A DNA stretch of 13,771 nucleotides from Alphaproteobacteria bacterium (GTDB taxonomy: Bacteria; Pseudomonadota; Alphaproteobacteria; RF32; UBA3637). The translations under genes were made by a program, and so were the position numbers. This document shows, piece after piece, positions 1 through 5,425 of this stretch (positions are counted from its first letter, which is position 1; the number at the start of each line of letters is the position of its first letter). The notes beneath the pieces were generated by a model. That model was not told the DNA's origin. It saw only the letters and a list, made by a program, of their open reading frames with translations, and searched no databases. The stretch is from contig JAGBRF010000158.1 of NCBI GenBank assembly GCA_017632555.1, forward strand, positions 1-13,771, in the 5' to 3' direction.

Positions 1-192
1 AATCCACTTTTCATCCGCTTCATCGGAAGAAGCAATAGCGCCTTGCGGGCATTCGGAAATGCAAATTCCGCAATCAATGCATGTATCCGGATCAACAACG
101 ACTTGTGTGTCACCTTCGTGGAAAGCACTGACCGGGCAAACTTCTACACAACTTTTGCATAAAACGCAAGAATCATTTACAACTGATGCCAT
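1..192 (-). CDS. 2[4Fe-4S] ferredoxin, partial (3' end beyond the left edge)
   Basis: The minus strand reads 64 codons from the ATG at 190-192 to the window edge without a stop. Two complete cluster motifs are visible: C9-x2-C12-x2-C15-x3-C19-P and C38-x2-C41-x2-C44-x3-C48-P. This is the classical small bacterial ferredoxin, a soluble cytoplasmic one-electron carrier with two [4Fe-4S] clusters. Its N-terminus resembles the FdxA (ferredoxin II) family, but the first motif is a full CxxCxxCxxxCP, not the altered first motif of seven-iron ferredoxins, so I give no symbol. The start is supported by AAAAGGAG at 201-208, about 8 bases upstream. The C-terminus is cut off, so any extension cannot be judged. 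The gene is divergent from htpG, and its electron partner is not in the window. Confidence 0.93.
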   Translation of the reverse strand, partial: MASVVNDSCVLCKSCVEVCPVSAFHEGDTQVVVDPDTCIDCGICISECPQGAIASSDEADEKWI

Positions 193-227
193 TTCATATA
201 CTCCTTTTAAAAGTTAAAAACATATCA

Positions 228-256
228 CTCATAGACTAAAAAAAAGAAAATTTCAA
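228..256 (-). promoter_or_regulatory. Candidate promoter of the ferredoxin gene
   Basis: On the minus strand, TTGAAA (251-256) and TATGAG (228-233) are separated by 17 bases. The inferred transcription start lies about 30 bases before the ATG, with the ribosome site in between. The -35 matches the consensus at 5 of 6 positions, the -10 at 4 of 6. The -35 is preceded by C, giving CTTGAAA, which also resembles a heat-shock sigma-32 -35 element, but no matching -10 is evident. Confidence 0.4.
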
Positions 257-273
257 GTCTTTTTTTATTGTGC

Positions 274-304
274 TTGCTTTTTTCTTTATTCTGTATCATA
301 TAAT
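274..304 (+). promoter_or_regulatory. Candidate htpG promoter
   Basis: A perfect TATAAT lies at 299-304 in the 143-base divergent spacer. The best -35 is TTGCTT at 274-279 with a long 19-base gap, so the -35 is uncertain. I see no clear heat-shock sigma-32 promoter. The -10 lies inside a set of inverted half-sites, described as a separate entry. Confidence 0.35.
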
Positions 305-320
305 ACACATAAATGTATTA
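292..320. promoter_or_regulatory. Three-half-site inverted repeat over the htpG -10 (candidate operator)
   Basis: The half-sites TGTAT (292-296), ATACA (303-307) and TGTAT (314-318) alternate in orientation with 6-base spacers, so each is 11 bases, about one helical turn, from the next. The right-hand pair extends to seven bases: TAATACA (301-307) and TGTATTA (314-320). The array covers the -10 box and the expected transcription start, the position expected for a repressor. The AT-rich composition makes a chance occurrence possible. Confidence 0.4.
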
Positions 321-335
321 AAATGGAGTTAAAAA

Positions 336-2192
336 ATGCCAAAAACAGAAAATTATGAGTTTCAAGCCGAAGTCGGTAAAGTTTTGGATATCGTTGTCAA
401 TGCGCTTTATTCACACAGCGAAATTTTCTTGCGTGAATTGATTTCCAACGCTTCCGACGCGGCCGATAAGTTGCGTTACAGTGCTTTGACCCATGCGGAT
501 TTGATGAAAGACCACGGACCGTTTGAAATTATCTTAAAGCCCGATAAATCCGAAAAAACATTGGCCGTTATCGATAACGGTATCGGTATGAATAAAGAAG
601 AATTGATTCAAAATTTGGGAACAATTGCAAAATCCGGTTCTGCCGAATTTGCGGCACATTTGACGGGTGATTCCAAAAAGGATATGAGCCTGATCGGTCA
701 ATTCGGAGTCGGTTTTTATTCGGCATTTATGGTTGCTTCAAAAGTGGAAGTCTTCACACGCAAAGCCGGTGACACAATGGGTTGGCATTGGGTGTGTGAA
801 GGTGCAGGCAGTTTTTCGATTGAAGAAGACGAAGACGCCCCATCAGGAACAAAAATTTTATTACATTTGAAAAAGCAATTTGAAGAATATTTGGACCCGA
901 TGCGTTTGCGCTTTATTGTTAAACAGTATTCTGACCACGTTTCGATTCCTATTATTTTGGAAAACGGCAAGGACCGTGAAACATTAAATTCCGCATCTGC
1001 TTTGTGGACACGTCCGAAAACACAAATAACCGAAGAACAATATCGTGATTTTTATCGTGCTTTAACACATCATTTTGATGATCCGTGGTTGACATTGCAT
1101 TATAATGCGGAAGGTATTATTGAATACAAAGCTTTGCTTTTCATTCCGTCAAAGGCGCCGTTCGATTTATTCCAACCGGACAAAAAACGGGGATTGAATT
1201 TATACGTCAATCGCGTATTTATTTCCGATGAAGTGGAAGAATTATTGCCTCATTATTTGCGCTTTGTGAAGGGTATTATCGATACAAACGAATTACCGCT
1301 TAATGTCAGCCGTGAAATGTTGCAACATACACCTGTTTTGGCAAAGATTCGTAAAGGTATCGTTACACGTTTGTTGGAAAATATGAAAAAGAAAATGGAC
1401 GATGCCGATTCTTATAATGCTTTTTGGAAAGAATTCGGTATTGTTTTCAAAGAAGGGTTGTATGAAGATACCGAGAATGTAAAGAAAATTGCGCCATTAT
1501 GTCGTTTTTATTCCAGTAAAGTGGAAGGTTTAACGACTTTGGATGAATACATCGGTCGTATGGTCAAAGGGCAAAAGAATATATACTATATAACGGGTGA
1601 TGATTTGGCTGTTTTGCGCAACAATCCGTCTTTGGAAGGATTTGCCGCCAAGGGTATAGAAGTTTTGTTGTTGACTGATCCAATAGATGAATTTTGGCCG
1701 CAAGTATTCAACGAATGGGACGGCAAACGGATTTTGTCGGTTACGCAACCGGATAAAGATTTTGCGGAAATAGAATCTTTGGAAAAAAATAATGATGAAA
1801 TGCTAACAGATGGTTTGCAAACATTGTTGATTTCGAAAGTCAAAGAAATTTTGAAAGATCAAATCGGTGATGTTCAAATGACAAATCGTTTGAATAAATC
1901 GCCGGTCGCATTAAAGGCGGCAGATGGTCAAATCAGCATTCATTTGGAACGTTTGATGAAACAACACGGCCAGCAACAAACATTTGCTTCCACACGTATT
2001 TTGGAATTGAATCCGCGACATGCTTTGATTAAAAAGTTGGGGCAGGCGGTGTTTGATAAAGCGCCGGATGAAAAAATCGCCGATGCCGTATGGATTTTGT
2101 ATGATGAAGCCCGTGCTATTGAAGGCGAACCGTTGCAAGATCCGGCCGGATTTATGGAAAAAGTGAATGCCTTTATGGAAAAAGGGTTCTAA
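336..2192 (+). CDS. htpG: Hsp90-family molecular chaperone HtpG
   Basis: HtpG is a cytoplasmic, homodimeric, ATP-dependent chaperone that remodels late-folding client proteins together with the DnaK system. The 618 residues match the usual full length (about 620-630). The N-terminal GHKL ATPase domain shows E34 and N38 in the ELISNASDA motif, D80 in DNGIGM, GTIAKSG near 95-101 and GQFGVGFYSAF at 121-131. The middle domain carries NVSREMLQ, and the C-terminal third is the dimerisation domain. The start ATG has GGAG at 325-328, seven bases upstream. The gene stands alone: it is divergent from the ferredoxin gene and followed by a strong hairpin, so it is probably monocistronic. A heat-shock promoter is not obvious, but an inverted-repeat array overlaps the likely -10, suggesting repressor control. 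Identification is secure. Confidence 0.98.
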   Translation: MPKTENYEFQAEVGKVLDIVVNALYSHSEIFLRELISNASDAADKLRYSALTHADLMKDHGPFEIILKPDKSEKTLAVIDNGIGMNKEELIQNLGTIAKSGSAEFAAHLTGDSKKDMSLIGQFGVGFYSAFMVASKVEVFTRKAGDTMGWHWVCEGAGSFSIEEDEDAPSGTKILLHLKKQFEEYLDPMRLRFIVKQYSDHVSIPIILENGKDRETLNSASALWTRPKTQITEEQYRDFYRALTHHFDDPWLTLHYNAEGIIEYKALLFIPSKAPFDLFQPDKKRGLNLYVNRVFISDEVEELLPHYLRFVKGIIDTNELPLNVSREMLQHTPVLAKIRKGIVTRLLENMKKKMDDADSYNAFWKEFGIVFKEGLYEDTENVKKIAPLCRFYSSKVEGLTTLDEYIGRMVKGQKNIYYITGDDLAVLRNNPSLEGFAAKGIEVLLLTDPIDEFWPQVFNEWDGKRILSVTQPDKDFAEIESLEKNNDEMLTDGLQTLLISKVKEILKDQIGDVQMTNRLNKSPVALKAADGQISIHLERLMKQHGQQQTFASTRILELNPRHALIKKLGQAVFDKAPDEKIADAVWILYDEARAIEGEPLQDPAGFMEKVNAFMEKGF

Positions 2193-2199
2193 AAATTAC

Positions 2200-2238
2200 A
2201 AAAAGCACTCGTTGATGAAAAAACGGGTGCTTTTTTTT
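2200..2238 (+). terminator. Rho-independent terminator of htpG
   Basis: A 14-base-pair stem (2200-2213 with 2222-2235, one T-G wobble) encloses an 8-base loop and runs into eight Ts at 2231-2238. It starts 7 bases after the htpG stop. The stem core GCACTC/GGGTGC recurs in the terminator at 3721-3754. Confidence 0.9.
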
Positions 2239-2265
2239 GACTCTTTTTTATTTTTGTAGTATAAT
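2237..2265 (+). promoter_or_regulatory. Strong sigma-70-type promoter for the exported 466-residue protein
   Basis: TTGACT (2237-2242) and a perfect TATAAT (2260-2265) are separated by exactly 17 bases, the best promoter in the window. The -35 box shares its first two Ts with the U-tract of the htpG terminator. Transcription should start near 2272, leaving a leader of about 30 bases before the ATG at 2304. Confidence 0.75.
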
Positions 2266-2303
2266 AAAAGGAGTTGTTGGGTAAAAAGATTCGGAGGTAT
2301 AAA

Positions 2304-3704
2304 ATGGGAAAAAGGAAATTAGCAGCAGTGGCAGCCGCGGTGGCTTTAAGTGGTGCCCCGATGGTCGAAGGTGGGGATATGCCCGAAACGGACGGCCACG
2401 AAATCAAAATGGAACAAGTTTCCGAAACAAAAACAATGACTTCCAAAGATTATGAGAATTTAAGACAAGAGTTGCTTAAAAAAGGTGCGACTGAAGGGGA
2501 AATTGAAAGCGCCTTAATGGATGCGGCTTTCGTACAAATTGCTCAAAACGGGGTTGCTCAATCAAATGCGGAAGATGTTTATAAACAAGAAATGGCTCGG
2601 ACGGATAATCCCAATGTTCAAAGGGATGAACGAAACGGTTTTGAACGCGGTGTTGATGCAACGGTAAATGCCGTCAATGATGGTGTCAGAACAGCAACCG
2701 ATGTGGTTTTATACCCGGGCAGATTTGTTTTATACTTGGGTGATGAAGCTATGCGTTATTTGGCAAAAGGTATCAATGAAGTCGGAAGGGCAACAGGAAC
2801 AGAAAACATAACAAATATTGCCGTTGACGGTATTCTTTTGGGAAAAGACACAGTATTCGGCTTGGGTAATGGTGCTTTGAATATGGCAGGTGGTGCCGTC
2901 AATACGCCCTTTTTGCTTGTCGGTAATTTAGCCAAGGATGCTGCCGAAATGACACGTGATCCTGTCGGCGGATTAAGGGATTTGACCGGTCAGGTTGTCG
3001 CTGTTCCGTTGAATATAGCGGATAAAGCGGTAATTGAAGGATTGATGTCACCAATGATGGCTCATGCTATTGTTTTTACTGCACAAGATGGTGTGCGAAA
3101 AGTTCTTTTCGGAACGGCAGAATCATTTGCTGATATTGTCGGAAAGATAGATAAAGACGCAGCCAAGAAAATGCAAGAATACATTGAGGCAGGAAACGGT
3201 GCACTGGCCATAAAAAATGCGGCTGAATTTTTGGCCGGTATGATAACAACTATGTCCGGTGTGGCCGTTGTGGGTACCGTTGTAGATGGTACTAACATTG
3301 TAAGAGGTTATATGTCGGCGAAGAATGGGGAAGAAGTTTTAACACCGGAAGAAAAAGCTTTTGTTGAAAAAAGGGCCGAAAAAGCCAAAGAAAAGGTGGA
3401 AACAGCTTTGAAAGCAGAACCGCCTGTAAAAGAAGACACACCCGTTAAGCCGGAAGAAATAATAAAAGAACCATCCAGAGGTGTGTTGGGTTTCTTGTCT
3501 ACTATTGGCAGAGGGGTTACAGAGACTGACCAAGAAATGAGAGAAGAAAGGTTAAACAGCCCGGCGCAAATGCCGACAATAACAAGGCCAACTGAAGAAA
3601 AGAAAGACAAAGAAACGCCGGAAGAAAAGGAAATGTCACGCCGTATTGTCGGTAAAGAACTGGGCGCAACGGCCTATCATTTATCAAAAACGAAAGGTCA
3701 TTAA
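2304..3704 (+). CDS. Unrecognised exported protein, Gly/Ala-rich core with charged C-terminal tail
   Basis: I do not recognise this family. The start is ATG 2304, with GGAGG at 2293-2297; an in-frame TTG at 2274 is rejected because AGGAG directly abuts it. The 466 residues begin with a signal-like segment: KRK at 3-5, a hydrophobic stretch at 6-17, then small residues around 17-24. Residues 45-100 look helical. About 115-335 is a low-charge, Gly/Ala/Val-rich region with several stretches long enough to touch membranes (about 180-210 and 305-330). Segments around 117-150, 181-216 and 219-248 loosely share a V-x-x-G/N...P...G/A pattern, a possible degenerate helical repeat. Residues 345-445 are rich in Lys, Glu and Pro. 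I find no Cys or Trp. It is flanked by htpG and a convergent Cys-rich lipoprotein gene. A periplasmic or secreted protein is the most I would infer. Confidence 0.85.
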   Translation: MGKRKLAAVAAAVALSGAPMVEGGDMPETDGHEIKMEQVSETKTMTSKDYENLRQELLKKGATEGEIESALMDAAFVQIAQNGVAQSNAEDVYKQEMARTDNPNVQRDERNGFERGVDATVNAVNDGVRTATDVVLYPGRFVLYLGDEAMRYLAKGINEVGRATGTENITNIAVDGILLGKDTVFGLGNGALNMAGGAVNTPFLLVGNLAKDAAEMTRDPVGGLRDLTGQVVAVPLNIADKAVIEGLMSPMMAHAIVFTAQDGVRKVLFGTAESFADIVGKIDKDAAKKMQEYIEAGNGALAIKNAAEFLAGMITTMSGVAVVGTVVDGTNIVRGYMSAKNGEEVLTPEEKAFVEKRAEKAKEKVETALKAEPPVKEDTPVKPEEIIKEPSRGVLGFLSTIGRGVTETDQEMREERLNSPAQMPTITRPTEEKKDKETPEEKEMSRRIVGKELGATAYHLSKTKGH

Positions 3705-3720
3705 GCTAAACCTTAAACAA

Positions 3721-3754
3721 AAAACGCACTCATTTATAAAAATGGGTGCGTTTT
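3721..3754. terminator. Bidirectional terminator between convergent genes
   Basis: A 14-base-pair stem (3721-3734 with 3741-3754, one T-G wobble) and a 6-base loop lie between two convergent stop codons, at 3704 and 3773. T-rich stretches follow on both strands. An outer pairing, AAACCT (3708-3713) with AGGTTT (3762-3767), can extend the structure. The core sequence matches the htpG terminator, with compensating changes in the stem. Confidence 0.88.
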
Positions 3755-3772
3755 GTTTTGCAGGTTTAACTT

Positions 3773-4885
3773 TTAACGAAGGGCATAACAATCACCGTTT
3801 AAGGCTCTGTTATTTGCCGGACAGCAAACGTATTTGTCGCCTTCGCCCAAGTTTTTGGTTGCAACCGTTCCGGCCGGGCAACATTCATAATCATTCCATT
3901 TTTTACCGACCCATCTGGCTTCAACGGAATTATCCGGACAGCAAATGGAATCGCCACGTGCCAAAATCAATGTTGCTTTCATACCTTTACCACAGCATTG
4001 GAATTCATTTGAATCCCAAGCCAAAGAATTAGCATTTTCAGGGCAATATGCTTGACCTTTGTTGCCAAGGGCGGTCATCAAAACTTTACCGTCTTTGTGA
4101 ATGTCGCCTTTTATCAAGCAAGTGCCGTCTTTTGCAATTTGACCCGGTAAGCAACAAACGTATTTATCGCCTTCACCTTCGTTTTTGACTTCAACGGTTC
4201 CTTCCGGACAACATTCGTAATCAAATACGTTTTGTCCAATCCAACGGGCCGATGTTGTGCCTTTCGGACAGCAAAGAGAATCTTCACGGGACGGAACGAC
4301 AACGCTTTTTAATCCTTTACCGCAACATTTGAACTTGACACCGTTCCAAGCCAAAGAGTTGGCATTTTTCGGACAGTAAGCACTGCCTTTTCCGTTCGGT
4401 GCGGTCAAGTAAATGAAATCATCCGGATTTATGGTTGCTTGATTCCCTTCAACTTTTACTTCCGGAACTTCTTGTTTTTCTTCTTCCGGTTGGTCAGCAA
4501 CTTCTTCTTGTGTTGCTACGGCTGCTGCCACTGCTGCCGTTGCAGCTGCGGTGGCTTCGGCTTCTGCTTGTAAAGCGCTTTCCTGTGCAACCGGTTGTGG
4601 TTCAACAATTTCCGGTGTAACAGGTTCTTGAATTTCTTGTTTGACCACGACTTCTTGTTGCGGTTCTTCAAATTCAGCTTGTGCTTCGGTTACTTCTTCA
4701 AAGCACATACCATCTTGTGCTGTTGAACCGTAAGGACAACAAATAAATGGTTCGCCGGATCCGAAATTTTGTGTGTCTACAAAACCGTCCGGACAAAATG
4801 TTTTTTCGTTTGATTGGCATGCAACAATCGTTGCAATAACACCAACACCCAATAAAATGGAAGTCAATCTTTGTACACGAGTCAT
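3773..4885 (-). CDS. Cysteine-rich repeat lipoprotein, novel family
   Basis: The 370-residue product begins with a lipoprotein signal: Arg at 3 and 6, a hydrophobic stretch at 8-21 and lipobox I-V-A-C with lipidated C23. The start has AAGGAG at 4894-4899, eight bases away. The mature protein has 24 further cysteines. Residues 31-61 hold a four-Cys module (C31, C49, C50, C61). Residues 62-150 are a Glu/Pro/Gln/Ala-rich linker with an Ala run near 111-123. Two ten-Cys modules follow: C171, CC187, CC205, CC225, CC244, C256, then the same pattern shifted by exactly 110 residues (C281 to C366). The four-Cys module repeats the spacing of each module's tail. CC pairs recall granulin-like folds, but the spacings are longer. 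It is presumably anchored in the outer or inner membrane with disulfides or metal ligands. It is divergent from virB3. No established function is known to me. Confidence 0.9.
   Translation of the reverse strand: MTRVQRLTSILLGVGVIATIVACQSNEKTFCPDGFVDTQNFGSGEPFICCPYGSTAQDGMCFEEVTEAQAEFEEPQQEVVVKQEIQEPVTPEIVEPQPVAQESALQAEAEATAAATAAVAAAVATQEEVADQPEEEKQEVPEVKVEGNQATINPDDFIYLTAPNGKGSAYCPKNANSLAWNGVKFKCCGKGLKSVVVPSREDSLCCPKGTTSARWIGQNVFDYECCPEGTVEVKNEGEGDKYVCCLPGQIAKDGTCLIKGDIHKDGKVLMTALGNKGQAYCPENANSLAWDSNEFQCCGKGMKATLILARGDSICCPDNSVEARWVGKKWNDYECCPAGTVATKNLGEGDKYVCCPANNRALNGDCYALR
3788..4045 (-). repeat. Second copy of the ten-Cys module (codons 281-366)
   Basis: This tandem copy lies 330 bases from the other one. 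All ten Cys codons are offset by exactly 110 codons with no indels. Words such as NANSLAW, CCGKG and GEGDKYVCC are identical in both copies, while linking residues have diverged, so the duplication is old but constrained. Confidence 0.9.
4118..4375 (-). repeat. First copy of the ten-Cys module (codons 171-256)
   Basis: The copy spans C171-C256 with spacing C-x15-CC-x16-CC-x18-CC-x17-CC-x10-C. Its C-terminal third has the same spacing as the short module at codons 31-61: 18 residues from one Cys to the next CC, then 11 from the second Cys of that pair to the last. The protein was therefore probably built from a smaller unit. Confidence 0.9.
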
Positions 4886-4923
4886 ATCGATATCTCCTTA
4901 AAGTTAAAGCTTAAACTGAACGT

Positions 4924-4929
4924 AGTATA
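4924..4929 (-). promoter_or_regulatory. Possible -10 box for the Cys-rich lipoprotein gene
   Basis: The minus strand carries TATACT here, 39 bases before the start codon. No good -35 sits at 16-18 bases; the nearest TTG-containing box, TTGTTA at 4943-4948, is only 13 bases away. An activator-dependent promoter is possible. Confidence 0.25.
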
Positions 4930-5010
4930 GAATCCGCATTGTTAACAAAAGGTAAAAAAAAGCCTTTCAGATGTGCATTTTTTTGCGTTTGAAACAGTTT
5001 GTTTATAAGC

Positions 5011-5024
5011 GGTAAAACTTTACC
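5011..5024. promoter_or_regulatory. Palindrome in the lipoprotein/virB3 divergent spacer
   Basis: GGTAAA-AC-TTTACC is a perfect inverted repeat of six-base arms. A further GGTAAA lies at 4951-4956, 60 bases away, towards the lipoprotein gene. The spacer (4886-5124) separates the two divergent transcripts, so this may be a shared operator. There is no direct proof. Confidence 0.3.
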
Positions 5025-5074
5025 TGTTAAAATGGCGGTTATGAAAAAATTTTAATTCTTTTTTAAGAAAGCTC

Positions 5075-5104
5075 TTGTATCATCAAATAAAATTGGGTAT
5101 GTTA
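5075..5104 (+). promoter_or_regulatory. Weak candidate promoter of the virB3-virB4-lgt run
   Basis: TTGTAT (5075-5080) and TATGTT (5099-5104) are 18 bases apart, each matching the consensus at 4 of 6 positions. Transcription would start about 14 bases before the GTG, leaving just room for the ribosome site at 5113-5120. Confidence 0.25.
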
Positions 5105-5124
5105 GAAAAATAAGGGAAGGAAAA

Positions 5125-5415
5125 GTGAAAGAACCGATTTCAAAGGCCGTTGCAATGCCACCACGTTTGTTTTGGGCGCCTATGGCTCCTGCCGGAGCTA
5201 ATTTGGGCGTGCAATTGCCAATGACGCTTTTCATGCAAACTTTCAGCGATATCAACCCACTGTGGATTGTTGTATCGTTGGTAACGGTTCATATATTTAT
5301 CGTTATTGCGGGGGTTAAGGAACCTCACTTATCCAAAATGATGGAAGCGCAAGGACCTTTTATTCGCAGTTACTCTAACATTTATCCTGAAAAGGGCAGA
5401 AAATTAGCATCATAG
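5125..5415 (+). CDS. virB3: Type IV secretion protein VirB3
   Basis: VirB3 is a short inner-membrane subunit of VirB-type type IV secretion systems and works with the ATPase VirB4. The 96 residues fit the family's size. The N-terminal part contains the typical motif region, AMPPRLFWAPMAP at about 10-22, followed by hydrophobic segments around 25-37 and 45-62 and a short charged tail. The start is GTG at 5125, preceded by AGGGAAGG at 5113-5120; no ATG lies in a better position. The next gene, virB4, begins ten bases after the stop, the order found in almost all VirB clusters, and this supports the call more than the weak sequence motif alone. Confidence 0.85.
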   Translation: MKEPISKAVAMPPRLFWAPMAPAGANLGVQLPMTLFMQTFSDINPLWIVVSLVTVHIFIVIAGVKEPHLSKMMEAQGPFIRSYSNIYPEKGRKLAS

Positions 5416-5425
5416 GAAGAAGACA

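Noticed and set aside
301..320. RNA thermometer in the htpG leader
   Set aside because: The TAATACA/TGTATTA arms could form a hairpin near the ribosome site, but the left arm lies at or before the expected transcription start, so it would not be transcribed from the best promoter.
2274..2303. In-frame TTG start extending the exported protein by ten residues
   Set aside because: AGGAG directly abuts the TTG, leaving no spacing, and the likely transcription start is at about 2272; the ATG at 2304 has a properly spaced GGAGG and gives a better signal peptide.
3646..4032. Plus-strand ORF of 128 codons opposite the Cys-rich lipoprotein
   Set aside because: It is antisense to a well-supported gene, overlaps the end of the upstream gene and the bidirectional terminator, and its product has no recognisable features.
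3788..4375. Granulin domain in the lipoprotein
   Set aside because: Repeated CC pairs recall granulins, but the spacings between pairs (16-18 residues) are much longer than the granulin pattern, so homology is not claimed.
4435..4620. Plus-strand Leu-rich ORF
   Set aside because: It is the complement of the Glu/Ala/Gln-rich linker of the lipoprotein gene; the Leu and Pro runs are a by-product of that repeated codon pattern.
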